Part shown: piece by piece, positions 47,228 to 58,072 of the stretch
Numbering within the stretch: the stretch's first letter is position 1
Layout of the letters: each line of letters starts with the position of its first letter
DNA from: Nautiliaceae bacterium
GTDB taxonomy: Bacteria > Campylobacterota > Campylobacteria > Campylobacterales > Nautiliaceae
Assembly: GCA_027038555.1 (NCBI GenBank)
Contig: JALVVX010000025.1
Location: forward strand, 26,954 to 90,953
Length of the DNA: 64,000 nt
Direction: 5' to 3'
Translations under genes and position numbers: made by a program
The notes under the pieces: model-generated
Told to the model about the DNA's origin: nothing
The model's input: the letters and a program-made list of their open reading frames with translations, nothing else
The model's database searches: none

Positions 47228-47240
47228 TTCTGCTCCTTAA

Positions 47241-47555
47241 TTACGCTTTGATTTCTTTTACAACAACTCTTGTAAAGTCTCTTCTGAAACCTCTTTTTTT
47301 CTTAGAGTCTTTTCTTCTTCTTTTTTTGAAAATAATAACTTTTTTCCCTCTACCGTTGTTGATAACTTCCAAAACTACTTTTGCTCCCTCAACCACAGGA
47401 GTTCCTATTTTAACTTCGTTATCATCTTTAACTAAAATTACATCGTTAATTTCAATTGTTTGTTTTGGCTCTGCGCCTTCAATTCTATCAAGTTCTAAAA
47501 TATCTCCCTGATGAACTTTATATTGTTTCCCGCCGTGTTTAATTACTGCATACAT
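47241..47555 (-). CDS. rplU: 50S ribosomal protein L21
   Basis: A 104-residue protein beginning [18 protein letters not shown], with a C-terminal [18 protein letters not shown] typical of L21. Followed by rpmA. Upstream is a weak inverted repeat (CTGGT...ACCAG) that could be an autoregulatory leader, but this is not certain. Confidence 0.97.
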   Translation of the reverse strand: MYAVIKHGGKQYKVHQGDILELDRIEGAEPKQTIEINDVILVKDDNEVKIGTPVVEGAKVVLEVINNGRGKKVIIFKKRRRKDSKKKRGFRRDFTRVVVKEIKA

Positions 47556-47632
47556 ATTTTAACCCTTTTACTCTGGTTTTAGGATGAAATATTACCAGCA
47601 AATCCTTAAAAATAACTTAAATTAAGAAATTT

Positions 47633-48004
47633 TTAAGAAATTACCGCAATACATTCTATTTCTACTTTTGCACCTTTTGGCAAATCTTTTACAGCCACCG
47701 CGCTTCTTGCCGGTTTATGCGAAAAATACTCTCCGTAAACTTCATTAACAGCCGCAAAATCATTTATATCAGCCAAAAATATTGTGGTCTTTACAACATT
47801 GCTGATATTAGCACCTGAGGCATTAAGAACTGCTTTTAAATTCTCGCAAACCTGTTTTGTCTGTGTTTTTACATCACCATCCAAAAATTCACCGGCAGGA
47901 GTTAATGCAATCTGACCTGATGTAAATATGATATTTCCTACTTTTACAGCCTGAGAATAAGGTCCTATTGCTTCTGGGGCGTTTGATGTGTGTATTTTTT
48001 GCAT
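47633..48004 (-). CDS. ridA: Reactive intermediate deaminase RidA
   Basis: A 123-residue YjgF/YER057c/UK114 protein that hydrolyses 2-aminoacrylate and related imines. [30 protein letters not shown], the catalytic Arg in KPARSAV and EIECIAV are visible. The ATG at 48004 ([10 protein letters not shown]) matches family length; an upstream in-frame ATG would add 7 residues. Confidence 0.95.
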   Translation of the reverse strand: MQKIHTSNAPEAIGPYSQAVKVGNIIFTSGQIALTPAGEFLDGDVKTQTKQVCENLKAVLNASGANISNVVKTTIFLADINDFAAVNEVYGEYFSHKPARSAVAVKDLPKGAKVEIECIAVIS

Positions 48005-48025
48005 CGCTGTCCTTTTTGTATGCAA

Positions 48026-48892
48026 TTATACCAAATCCCCTTTTTTTAATTTACCTTTTTCTTCTTTTATTATGCCTCTTTTTATTGCTTTATCTATTGC
48101 TTCACTTGCTAAAAACCTACCTATTTCTATCAAAACCGGAGCTTTATGAAAATCATACCACTTAGCAATATTTCTTGGCACATCAATTTGTATATCAGGT
48201 ACATATTCGGCTTTTCTGTATCTGTAAATTACATCCATCATCAAATCGATAGATTTATTAACAGGTGTCTCTTTTTCTTTAAATAGATTTGACCATAAAT
48301 CTTCCAAAAGATTTTGCATATTTTCCGTCTCTTTGGAGGGTTTAAAATCAATCTCTCTCTCAGGTGCATATAAATCCACAGCTATAATCAAATCTGCCAT
48401 ATCACTCATTACAGGAGCAATAGGAAGAAGATTCAAAACTCCACCATCTACTAAAATTCTTTTATTTATAATAACAGGATCAAACACTCCTGGAATTGCA
48501 CTTGAAGCCTGCATCGCCTTACACAGATTACCTCTTTGAAACCATACTTCTCTTTTTTTAGTAAGGTCAGTAGCAACCGCCGTAAATTTTATAGGCAGTT
48601 CTTCAATTTTAATATCTTTTCCGACAATTCCCCTTATCTTTTTAAATATTTTATTCCCATCAAGTTTAAAAGGAGATTTTAAAAATTTAAAAATGTCCAA
48701 AAAATCAAGACTTCTCACCCATTTCTTGTATTCATCCAAAGTCCCGCATGCTTCAAGCCCACCTATTACCGCTCCCATAGAGGTTCCAGAAATACTTTTA
48801 ATCTCAAAACCCCTTTTTTTTAATTCCTCTATAATTCCTATATGTGCATAGCCTCTGGCTCCCCCTCCTCCTAAAACAAGTGATATATTCAC
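48026..48892 (-). CDS. Patatin-like phospholipase (RssA-type)
   Basis: A 288-residue serine hydrolase. The oxyanion motif GGGGARGYAHIG is at 8-19, the nucleophile is in GTSMG near residue 43, and the Asp of the dyad is in DGGVLN near 155. No signal peptide. Family members are acyl hydrolases on membrane lipids. It lies 21 bases upstream of ridA on the same strand, so the two may be co-transcribed. Confidence 0.92.
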   Translation of the reverse strand: MNISLVLGGGGARGYAHIGIIEELKKRGFEIKSISGTSMGAVIGGLEACGTLDEYKKWVRSLDFLDIFKFLKSPFKLDGNKIFKKIRGIVGKDIKIEELPIKFTAVATDLTKKREVWFQRGNLCKAMQASSAIPGVFDPVIINKRILVDGGVLNLLPIAPVMSDMADLIIAVDLYAPEREIDFKPSKETENMQNLLEDLWSNLFKEKETPVNKSIDLMMDVIYRYRKAEYVPDIQIDVPRNIAKWYDFHKAPVLIEIGRFLASEAIDKAIKRGIIKEEKGKLKKGDLV

Positions 48893-48947
48893 ATTAATCC
48901 TTTTATAAAAAATTTTTTTATGATAATATTAACAAAAAGGAGAAAAA

Positions 48948-49265
48948 ATGAAAAAAATTTTACTCGGTTTGATTATTTCTGTATTTGCATTCGCAAGTGC
49001 AACGGAAGTGACGACAATTGATAGAAAAACAACAAAAAATTCCATAATTTTCGTGTATGATGTTCCGGATAACAACTTTAACGATTTAAAATCAAAACCT
49101 GATTTCTATAAAAACCTTCTTACAAACATGGTATGTAAAAACAAAAATGCGAGATTATTGGCTGATAGTATGAATATCGTATATGATTATAGAAAACATT
49201 CAAACAATAAAGATAAAGTGGTAATAACTATTAAAAAAGGTACTTGCGAGTTATTAAAACAATAA
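48948..49265 (+). CDS. Small exported protein of unknown function
   Basis: A 105-residue protein with a clear signal peptide (about 1-18, LIISVFAFASA) and two remaining Cys (in MVCKN and GTCEL), which could form a disulfide in the periplasm. A good AAAGGAG site precedes ATG. I recognise no family. It stands alone on the plus strand between divergent patatin and convergent groEL. Confidence 0.75.
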   Translation: MKKILLGLIISVFAFASATEVTTIDRKTTKNSIIFVYDVPDNNFNDLKSKPDFYKNLLTNMVCKNKNARLLADSMNIVYDYRKHSNNKDKVVITIKKGTCELLKQ

Positions 49266-49276
49266 AAATTTAAAAG

Positions 49277-49294
49277 CGAAGTTATTTAACTTCG
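49277..49294 (-). terminator. Terminator hairpin downstream of groEL
   Basis: CGAAGTTATTTAACTTCG is an inverted repeat. On the minus strand it is followed by CTTTTAAATTTTTA, fitting termination of the groES-groEL transcript. Confidence 0.6.
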
Positions 49295-49345
49295 TTAAAA
49301 CATAAAATTGTCAAAGGCAATTTGTAAAAAAAGTAAAAGGAGGAA

Positions 49346-50995
<1,650 letters not shown>

Positions 50996-50999
50996 TTAA

Positions 51000-51275
51000 T
51001 TATTTTTCAATTTTTCCAAGAATATCATCAGTATTCAATACAAGATATTCTTTTCCATCAATTGTTATATCTGTTCCCGCATATTTTGCGAAAACTACTG
51101 TATCACCTTCATTAATAGGTAAGTTTTCATCTTCTTCAACTTCTTTTGAAATTGCTACAACTTTACCTTCAAGAGGTTTTTCTTTTGCATTGTCAGGAAT
51201 AATAATTCCACTTGCAGTTTTTGCCTCTTCTTCTAATCTTTCAACCAACACTCTTAGGCCTAACGGTTTAAACAT
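51000..51275 (-). CDS. groES: Co-chaperonin GroES
   Basis: A 91-residue co-chaperonin beginning [16 protein letters not shown] with the mobile loop [14 protein letters not shown] near 17-33 and [17 protein letters not shown] near the end. It caps the GroEL ring. A strong promoter lies upstream; the ribosome binding site is AAAGGAGGAGGAG. Confidence 0.98.
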   Translation of the reverse strand: MFKPLGLRVLVERLEEEAKTASGIIIPDNAKEKPLEGKVVAISKEVEEDENLPINEGDTVVFAKYAGTDITIDGKEYLVLNTDDILGKIEK

Positions 51276-51315
51276 CTCCTCCTCCTTTTGTCAATTATTG
51301 ATTTTAACTGACGAA

Positions 51316-51344
51316 ATTATAATAAAAAATTGATGAAAAGTCAA
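51316..51344 (-). promoter_or_regulatory. Promoter of groES-groEL
   Basis: On the minus strand TTGACT (51339-51344) and TATAAT (51316-51321) are exactly 17 bases apart. No CIRCE or HAIR-type inverted repeat is seen around it, so the heat-shock control cannot be read from this sequence. Confidence 0.85.
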
Positions 51345-51402
51345 CAAGTTTTATCTTTTTCTTTAAGAATATTTAGTGTTTTTTGCTAAAAATATTTAAT
51401 AT

Positions 51403-52686
51403 TCATCCCATCATCTTATTTGGAAGCCAAAGTGAAAGTTCAGGAATATAAGTAATTAAGATGAGTCCGAGTAACATTACCAAAAACCAAGGAAGTACAG
51501 ATTTTACAACTTCTTTAATAGGTTCACCCGTAATTCCGCTTGCAACAAAAAGATTAAGCCCCACAGGAGGTGTGAGCATTCCAAGCTCCATATTTATAGT
51601 AATAATTACACCAAAATGTATAGGGTCTATCCCCAAAGTTTTGGCAATTGGAAGAAGAAGCGGAACCATAATCATAATAATTGAGCTTGGTTCCATAAAA
51701 TTACCTGCCACAAGTAACATTATATTAACAGCTATTAAAAACATAACTTTATTTAAATGCATATTTAAAACAAATTGTGTAAGCATTTCAGGAATATTTT
51801 CAAGAGTTAAAAAATAAGCAAAAACGGAAGCGTTTGCAATAATAAATAAAATAATACCACTTGTTTTTGCACTTTCAAAAAAGACTTCGCCCAATTCTCT
51901 TATTTTTATATCTTTATAAATAACAATAGAAACAAAAAGCGCCCAAACTGCACTGACAGCCGCAGCTTCTGTGGGAGTAAAAATACCTCCGTAAATTCCA
52001 CCTATAATTATTACAATCGTCATTAAAGCCCAAAAACTATCTTTAAATTTCTCCCATCTTTCCTTCCAGCTTGCCGGCTTTGTTTTTTTAAATCCAAGCC
52101 TTTTAGCCCCAATGTATGTTACCGCCATAAGCATTGAGCCAATTAAAATCCCAGGTATTATTCCCGCCATAAAAAGTTTTCCGATACTCTCATCAGCAGT
52201 TACTCCGTAAATAATCATAACAATACTCGGCGGAATTAAAATACCAAGACTTCCTGCCGTTGTAATAGTACCTATCGCGTAAGTTTTAGGATACCCAGCA
52301 GCCGTAATCGCCCCAAACATAATCGAACCTATCGCGGCAACTGTCGCAGGAGAGCTTCCGCTCACAGCCGCAAATACAATACTCGCTAAAATTGCCGCTA
52401 TCGGAAGACCACCTGGGAGATGTCCCACAAATGCTTTTGCAAATTCAATTATCCTTTTGGCACTTCCGCCTTTACTTAATAAATTACCGGCTAAAATAAA
52501 CATAGGAATAGCCATAAGAGCATATTTATCAAGCTGTTGGAACAGATTGCTTGAAAGGTCTATAAGCAAATCGCTTCCTTCAAAAAAATAAGCCGTTATA
52601 AAAGTAGAAAGTCCAAGAGCAACTGCAACCGGAACACTCAAAAATAAAAGTAAAAAAAACACTCCAAACAAAACACCCACTATCAT
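51403..52686 (-). CDS. dctM: TRAP transporter large permease (DctM family)
   Basis: A 427-residue protein with about 12 membrane segments, including VPVAVALGLSTF, MAIPMFILAGNLLSKGG, GSSPATVAAIGSIM and LGMLTPPVGLNLFVASG. It is the ion-coupled transport unit of a tripartite periplasmic transporter. It overlaps the small permease gene by 4 bases (ATGA). Substrate is set by the binding protein. Confidence 0.95.
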   Translation of the reverse strand: MIVGVLFGVFFLLLFLSVPVAVALGLSTFITAYFFEGSDLLIDLSSNLFQQLDKYALMAIPMFILAGNLLSKGGSAKRIIEFAKAFVGHLPGGLPIAAILASIVFAAVSGSSPATVAAIGSIMFGAITAAGYPKTYAIGTITTAGSLGILIPPSIVMIIYGVTADESIGKLFMAGIIPGILIGSMLMAVTYIGAKRLGFKKTKPASWKERWEKFKDSFWALMTIVIIIGGIYGGIFTPTEAAAVSAVWALFVSIVIYKDIKIRELGEVFFESAKTSGIILFIIANASVFAYFLTLENIPEMLTQFVLNMHLNKVMFLIAVNIMLLVAGNFMEPSSIIMIMVPLLLPIAKTLGIDPIHFGVIITINMELGMLTPPVGLNLFVASGITGEPIKEVVKSVLPWFLVMLLGLILITYIPELSLWLPNKMMG

Positions 52687-53237
52687 TTCGCCACCTCAAA
52701 CTCTTCATCAAGCTCTTCAATAATCTCTTTTTCCTCTTGCTTTCTTATTTTTTCAGCAGGAGTTAATAAATCGTCTTTTAATTTGAAAATCACCATAAAA
52801 ATCCCAAAAACGGCACTTACAGGCAAAATCAGATAAACAATCCACATCTTTATACCCAAATCCACACTGACTTCGGCGCTGGCTTTTACCCCAAGGTCCG
52901 GATCGAAAATAAAAACATAACTGAAATATGCAATAATCCAAAGATACAATAAATTAATAAAATCAACAATAATAATTACTATTTTTGCCAAAGTATTTGG
53001 TAATTTATCAAGTAAAAGAGTCACTTTTATATGTGCACCTTTTCTAAATAGATAAGCCGCCGCAAAAAGTGCGGAATAAATAAAAAGATAGCTTGTAAGC
53101 TCAAATGCCCATTCTATGCTTTTATTAAGTAAAAATCTTACGGCAACATTGACAAAAGCAAGCAATACCCCTGCAAAAATAGTAAAAGAAGTAAGGAATA
53201 TTAAAATTCCTTGTAAAGTTTTATCTAAAAATTTCAT
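52683..53237 (-). CDS. dctQ: TRAP transporter small permease (DctQ family)
   Basis: A 184-residue protein with four membrane helices and the DctQ pattern VAVRFLLNKSIEWAFELTSYLFIYSA. The charged C-terminal tail (EEKEIIEELDEE) is cytoplasmic. It overlaps dctP and dctM by 4 bases each. Confidence 0.93.
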   Translation of the reverse strand: MKFLDKTLQGILIFLTSFTIFAGVLLAFVNVAVRFLLNKSIEWAFELTSYLFIYSALFAAAYLFRKGAHIKVTLLLDKLPNTLAKIVIIIVDFINLLYLWIIAYFSYVFIFDPDLGVKASAEVSVDLGIKMWIVYLILPVSAVFGIFMVIFKLKDDLLTPAEKIRKQEEKEIIEELDEEFEVAK

Positions 53238-54223
53238 TCACCTTCTTTTATAACTTCTTCGATTAGATTTTTACCTATTGTATTGTAAAATTTAGGATAA
53301 ATACTTCTAAGTTTTTTAACCCATAATTCCCTTTGCTGTTGTGTTAAAGTATCAATTTCAAGTTTTCCTGTTTTTTTAGCGTATTCTTTTATTTTGTTAA
53401 GCTGGTCATCATTAAGCTCTTTTGCCCATACTCTTTCTTTTGCCGTTGCTTCTTTCATAGCCTGTAAAACCACTTTTTTCATATCGTTTGGAAGTTTGTT
53501 CCAAAATTTTTTGCTCATTACTACAAGATATCCAAGATAACCGTGGTTTGTAAGAGTCATATATCTTTGAACTTCATAGAATTTTTTAGTGTAAATATTT
53601 GAAATAGTATTTTCCTGACCATCAACAACTCCTTGTTGAAGAGCAGAATAGACTTCACTAAATGGCAAAACTACCGGAATCGCCCCAAGAGCTTTAAACT
53701 GTTCTATTAAAACTTTTGAACTCATAACTCTGAATTTAAGTCCTTTACAATCTTCCGGTTTAATTAAAGGTCTTTTAGAATCTGTCATTTCTTTAAATCC
53801 ATTATCCCAATAAGCAAGTGCCACATACCCTTTTTTTGTAACCATATCTCTTAGTTTTTGACCGACTTTACCATCAAGCACTTTATGAAGATGGTTTTCG
53901 TCTTTAAAAAGAAAAGGCAAATCAAAAAGCCCAAGCTGTGGTACAAGTCCCGTAAATTTTGAAAAAGAAGGAGCCGCCATTTGAACCGCATTAAATTTCA
54001 TTTTTCTAAGAACAGCTTTATCACCTCCAAGCTGAGCATTTGGATAAACTTCAACTTTTATTTTACCGTGTGAGAGCTCTTCTACTCTTTTGGCAAAATA
54101 ATCTGCCGCTTTTCCTTTTGGAGTATCCGGCGATACAACATGAGAGAATTTAATAACATAATCAGCCGCAAATGACATACTAACAATCAAAGCTGCTGAA
54201 AGCAATCCTTTAAACAATTTCAT
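53234..54223 (-). CDS. dctP: TRAP transporter substrate-binding protein (DctP family)
   Basis: A 329-residue periplasmic binding protein with a signal peptide ending near Ala19. FSHVVSPDTPKGKAA at the start, GLKFRVMSSKVLIEQFKALGAIPV with the conserved substrate-carboxylate Arg, and EVYSALQQGVVDGQENTISNI place it in the C4-dicarboxylate-type DctP group. First gene of dctPQM. Confidence 0.94.
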   Translation of the reverse strand: MKLFKGLLSAALIVSMSFAADYVIKFSHVVSPDTPKGKAADYFAKRVEELSHGKIKVEVYPNAQLGGDKAVLRKMKFNAVQMAAPSFSKFTGLVPQLGLFDLPFLFKDENHLHKVLDGKVGQKLRDMVTKKGYVALAYWDNGFKEMTDSKRPLIKPEDCKGLKFRVMSSKVLIEQFKALGAIPVVLPFSEVYSALQQGVVDGQENTISNIYTKKFYEVQRYMTLTNHGYLGYLVVMSKKFWNKLPNDMKKVVLQAMKEATAKERVWAKELNDDQLNKIKEYAKKTGKLEIDTLTQQQRELWVKKLRSIYPKFYNTIGKNLIEEVIKEGE

Positions 54224-54322
54224 TTTTTCTCCTTTTTATTTATTATACTCCTAAAACATTAAACTTTAAAAAACATTAAAATTTAATATTTAATTAATGT
54301 GAAAAATAGTAACAATTAAGTA

Positions 54323-54351
54323 TTGACAAGATAAAAAAAATTTAATATCAT
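54323..54351 (+). promoter_or_regulatory. Promoter of tRNA-Met
   Basis: TTGACA (54323-54328) and TATCAT (54346-54351) with a 17-base spacer, 12 bases before the tRNA. Confidence 0.8.
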
Positions 54352-54363
54352 TTCATTCCTTGT

Positions 54364-54440
54364 GGTGAGGTAGCTCAGCTGGCTAGAGCGCCGGTCTCAT
54401 AAGCCGGAGGTCGGGAGTTCAAGTCTCCCCCTCACTACCA
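54364..54440 (+). tRNA. tRNA-Met (CAU), elongator type
   Basis: A 77-nt tRNA with acceptor GGTGAGG pairing with CCTCACT (a G-U at the first pair), D-arm AGCTCAGCTGGCTAGAGC, anticodon loop CTCATAA (CAU), T-loop TTCAAGT and encoded CCA. It lacks the C1-A72 mismatch and GGG-CCC anticodon stem of initiator tRNA. A tRNA-Ile2 with modified CAU is an alternative. Confidence 0.93.
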
Positions 54441-54559
54441 TAAAAATACTTCACCAAATAATAAAAATATAAAAAATTTTTCAATTTATAACACTTTTTT
54501 TATTATAATCCCTCAAAAATTTATATTTTTTCAATATAATTAATCAAAAAAGGCATATT

Positions 54560-54835
54560 TTGCTTAACAATAAACGATTTTCACTTTTTGAGAATAAAAA
54601 AGAACAAAATTATTTAAATAACCTAATAGCAAAAATTGATAATCCCAAAATTTATAAGAAATATCAGAAAATATATGAAGATTTTGAAAAAATAATATCT
54701 TTTGAAGAACTTGAAAAATTTATAAATCAATATAAAATCAATATAAAATTCGATACAAATAAAGCAATAAATGAAATAAAAGAAGAAATAGCCTACGAAC
54801 TCATAGAATCAATTTACAAAAAAATCAATCCTTAA
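54560..54835 (+). CDS. Small helical protein upstream of dnaX, unknown function
   Basis: A 91-residue charged, all-helical-looking protein (KIYKKYQKIYEDFEKI, INEIKEEIAYELIESIYKKI). It begins with TTG after AAAAAGGC and ends 29 bases before dnaX, whose start has the same AAAAAGGC-TTG arrangement, suggesting co-expression. I do not recognise a family. Confidence 0.65.
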   Translation: MLNNKRFSLFENKKEQNYLNNLIAKIDNPKIYKKYQKIYEDFEKIISFEELEKFINQYKINIKFDTNKAINEIKEEIAYELIESIYKKINP

Positions 54836-54864
54836 TTTTGATATAATTACCAAAAAGGCTTTTC

Positions 54865-56328
54865 TTGGTACTTGCTTTAAAATACAGACCCAAAAAATTC
54901 GAACAAATCATAGGACAAGACGCTATTGTCAAAACACTTACAAATGCTCTTTCTCAAAATAAACTTGCACACGCATACCTTTTCTCAGGTCTTAGAGGAA
55001 GCGGTAAAACCACGACTGCCAGGATATTTGCAAAAGCAATGCAATGTGAAAACGGACCGACTCCAACTCCTTGTGAAATATGCGAGAACTGTAAAATGGC
55101 AAATGAAAATTCTCATATCGATATTATCGAAATGGACGCCGCAAGTAACCGCAAAATCGAAGATATAAGAGAACTTATAGAGCATACAAAATATAAACCT
55201 TCAATCGGAAGATATAAAATTTTTATTATAGATGAAGTTCATATGCTCACAAATGAAGCATTTAACGCCCTTTTAAAAACTTTGGAAGAACCTCCTGAAT
55301 ATGTTAAATTCATAATGGCAACAACAGATCCTTTGAAACTTCCTTCGACAATACTTAGTAGAGTTCAGCATTTCAGATTCAACAAAATACCTGAACATAC
55401 AATTGAGAGCTATCTTCAAAAAGTACTCGCCGAAGAAAACATCGGTTTTGAAGCAGAAGCTTTGAGACTAATTGTCAAAAATGCAAGGGGAAGCGTAAGA
55501 GATTCTCTAACACTTCTTGATCAGGCAATAGCCTATTCAAGCGGAAATATCACTCTTGATAAAACGGTTGAAATGCTTGGTGTTTTAAATCCGGAAATAA
55601 TTTCAAAAATATTTAAACTGATACTCGAAGGTAATAAAAAAGAACTTCAAACAATTATTTATGAAATAAAAGATTATGATATGGAATTTATCATAGATGA
55701 AATAATTCTGTTTTTAAAAGAAGCTCTTTTTAACGGTTCGCTTCCTCTTATTACACTTCAAAGATTTTTCAATATTATTAATGATTCAAAAGAATTAATT
55801 AAACTTAATTCTGATAACGAATTTGTATTATCGTTAATGTTTTTTAGAATGATAGAGGCAACCAAACCCCATAAAATTGACGATTTAATCAAAAATTTAG
55901 AACAAAAAATAGATATCAACGCTTATAAACCAAAAGAAATACAAATTCTTCCAAAAGGTGAAGAACTCTTTGAAACACTTACAAAAAAACTTTTTCAAAG
56001 AGATAGTGAGCTTGGAGAATGTTTTAAAAATTCAATCAAATTTATCTCTTATGAAAACAATATCTTAACATGGGAAAGCTGCCCAAATCCTGAATGCAAA
56101 GAACTTTTTAAAAGATACTTTTCACCTGTAATAAGACCTTTGATTAACGAAGTATTCGGAGTAGGCACCAAAATAGATGTTAAAAGATGTCCTACGCCCC
56201 AACATCAAGAAGAAAAAAAAGAGATTAAACCCTCAACAAATATGTTAGATGACAAACCTACACAAGTTATAAATAAAGTAAGAGAAATTTTTGGAAGTGA
56301 TGTGGAAATCACAAAAATTAATCATTAA
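54865..56328 (+). CDS. dnaX: DNA polymerase III subunits gamma/tau
   Basis: A 487-residue clamp-loader ATPase. Walker A GLRGSGKTTTAR is near residue 45, four zinc-binding Cys (C..CEICENC) are at about 63-78, Walker B is IIDEVHML near 120 and the arginine-finger region is STILSRVQHF. The start is TTG after AAAAAGGC. The protein lacks the long tau tail, so the tau functions may be shortened. The 3' end overlaps moeA by 11 bases. Confidence 0.95.
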   Translation: MVLALKYRPKKFEQIIGQDAIVKTLTNALSQNKLAHAYLFSGLRGSGKTTTARIFAKAMQCENGPTPTPCEICENCKMANENSHIDIIEMDAASNRKIEDIRELIEHTKYKPSIGRYKIFIIDEVHMLTNEAFNALLKTLEEPPEYVKFIMATTDPLKLPSTILSRVQHFRFNKIPEHTIESYLQKVLAEENIGFEAEALRLIVKNARGSVRDSLTLLDQAIAYSSGNITLDKTVEMLGVLNPEIISKIFKLILEGNKKELQTIIYEIKDYDMEFIIDEIILFLKEALFNGSLPLITLQRFFNIINDSKELIKLNSDNEFVLSLMFFRMIEATKPHKIDDLIKNLEQKIDINAYKPKEIQILPKGEELFETLTKKLFQRDSELGECFKNSIKFISYENNILTWESCPNPECKELFKRYFSPVIRPLINEVFGVGTKIDVKRCPTPQHQEEKKEIKPSTNMLDDKPTQVINKVREIFGSDVEITKINH

Positions 56329-57544
56329 AAAAATCACTTTTTTTGCAAAATCCTATATTAAAAGGTATCACTTTTAAAATCTCCCCTTCTTTTACAATTA
56401 CTTTATTTACTAAAATTACAAGTGAATTTGAGTTACTAAGCGCACTTACCATCCCCGAGCCGTATTTATAGTTTTTATAAACTTCCCACTCCCCACATTC
56501 AAATGTTCCTAAAACTGTATGGTCTTTTTTTGGATTTACTTTAAATTCACTTTTGTTTTTTGCATATACAAAATTATAAAAGTACTCTTTTGCACCACTT
56601 AACTTTCTAAGTGCTGGTATCATAAGCGCAAATGCATTTAAATAACTACTAAGTGGATTTCCAGGAAGTGCAAAAACAAAGGTATTTTCCATTACACCAA
56701 CCATCGTAGGACGCCCCGGTTTTACCATAATTCCTCTAAAAAATGATTTTAAACCGTTTTTTACAAACGCCTCATAAATAAAATCAGCATCTCCAAAACT
56801 GATACCACCCGTTGTCACTATTACATCATATCTATTTTTAAGGTTTTTTATAAACTCAACTGTTTTTTCAAGCGTATCAGGGATAATTCCTATCAAATCC
56901 GCATTAAATCCGTTTTTTTCAATAAGAGACTTGATTGAGTGAGAATTAACATTATAAATTTCTTCTTCATCTGCCTCTTCCCAAGGTTCTTTTAGCTCGT
57001 TTCCGGTTGAGAGGATTGCAATTTTTGGTTTTATGAAAGTTTTAACATTCACAATCCCCTGAGATGAAAGAAGTGCTATAACCTCAGGAGTTATTTCAGT
57101 GCCTTTTTTGACTAAAACATCCCCTTTTGTTATCTCTTCACCTTTAAGCCTGATATTCGCACCCTTTTTAATTTCAGGTATTACAATATATTCATCTGTC
57201 ACTTCAATACATTTTTCAATGGGTATAACAGTATCTATCCCATCAGGCACCTTAGCCCCCGTCATAATTCTCACACATTCATCATTCTTTATTTCAAAAT
57301 CTTCATACTTATCACCAGCATAAATTGTTTTTATAACCTTTAATTTTTTATTTTCGCTATTTCTAAATCCAAATCCGTCCATCGCCGAATTGCTAAAAAC
57401 AGGAGCGTCCCTTCTTGCAATTATATCCTCAGCCAAAAATTCCCCCAACGCATCTTTTATAAAAATATTTTTATATAAATCAGTAGGCTTAGCGTTATCA
57501 ATACACCTGTAAAACGCCTCTTTGTAACTTATTTTATCAAGCAT
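56318..57544 (-). CDS. moeA: Molybdopterin molybdenumtransferase MoeA
   Basis: A 408-residue enzyme that inserts molybdate into adenylylated molybdopterin. APVFSNSAMDGFGFR, RIMTGAKVPDGIDTVIPIE, ILSTGNEL, VTTGGISFGDADF near 250-262 and FALPGNPLSSYL near 300 are family motifs. ATG at 57544 follows AAAAAAGG; a TTG two codons earlier is less likely. It supplies the cofactor to molybdoenzymes not present in this window. Confidence 0.95.
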   Translation of the reverse strand: MLDKISYKEAFYRCIDNAKPTDLYKNIFIKDALGEFLAEDIIARRDAPVFSNSAMDGFGFRNSENKKLKVIKTIYAGDKYEDFEIKNDECVRIMTGAKVPDGIDTVIPIEKCIEVTDEYIVIPEIKKGANIRLKGEEITKGDVLVKKGTEITPEVIALLSSQGIVNVKTFIKPKIAILSTGNELKEPWEEADEEEIYNVNSHSIKSLIEKNGFNADLIGIIPDTLEKTVEFIKNLKNRYDVIVTTGGISFGDADFIYEAFVKNGLKSFFRGIMVKPGRPTMVGVMENTFVFALPGNPLSSYLNAFALMIPALRKLSGAKEYFYNFVYAKNKSEFKVNPKKDHTVLGTFECGEWEVYKNYKYGSGMVSALSNSNSLVILVNKVIVKEGEILKVIPFNIGFCKKSDFFND

Positions 57545-57550
57545 TAACAA

Positions 57551-58072
57551 CCTTTTTTAGGTGGATTATAACATATGTAATATATTGTAGGAGGGGTACC
57601 ATTGTATCAAAACACTTTTTTATATATACTAAATTTTTATGAATCAGATTTTAACTTTTAGCGCTAAATTTACCACAATAAAATTATTTGTTTCTATTTG
57701 TTACAATGATTTTTTATTTCTTTAATGTTTATTTAAAAATATACTTTAACTATATTTAGATTTTATCTCTCTTAATTTTTTTTCACTAAGACTGACTTTA
57801 TATACTTTTACTTATTTTATAATATATTTTTCAATGAATCTCTTATTCAACTTAATTCTGATTTTTTCTATGTTCTTAAATTCGTAAGAAAAATAATTAA
57901 TAAGATTAATTCTTTTAAGCTTATTCTTGAGTTAAAAATTATTTAAGCTTTAATACATTTTTAACTTTTCATAATCTAAATAATTTATTTTAAATATTAT
58001 TCATTTTTATGCCCTTTTTTATGCCCTTTATTTTTTATTATTTTAAATTGTAATTAAAAATTAAAATAATAT
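57551..58072. other. AT-rich gap at the inner end of the defence island
   Basis: About 520 bases with no credible gene. The sequence is very AT-rich with frequent stops in all frames. The only clear structure is an exact 12-bp tandem repeat near its right end. It probably contains decayed element sequence. Confidence 0.5.
58006..58029. repeat. 12-bp exact tandem repeat at island inner end
   Basis: TTTATGCCCTTT occurs twice in tandem (58006-58017 and 58018-58029), 43 bases beyond the herA stop. It has the same period as the repeat beside the integrase remnant and may be an arm-type integrase site. Confidence 0.7.

Noticed and set aside
47556..47632. L21 leader riboregulator
   Set aside because: Only one weak inverted repeat (CTGGT...ACCAG) is present and it does not match a recognised leader structure closely enough to annotate.
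51276..51402. CIRCE or HspR-type operator before groES
   Set aside because: I looked for TTAGCACTC-N9-GAGTGCTAA and a CTTGAGT inverted repeat; neither is visible.
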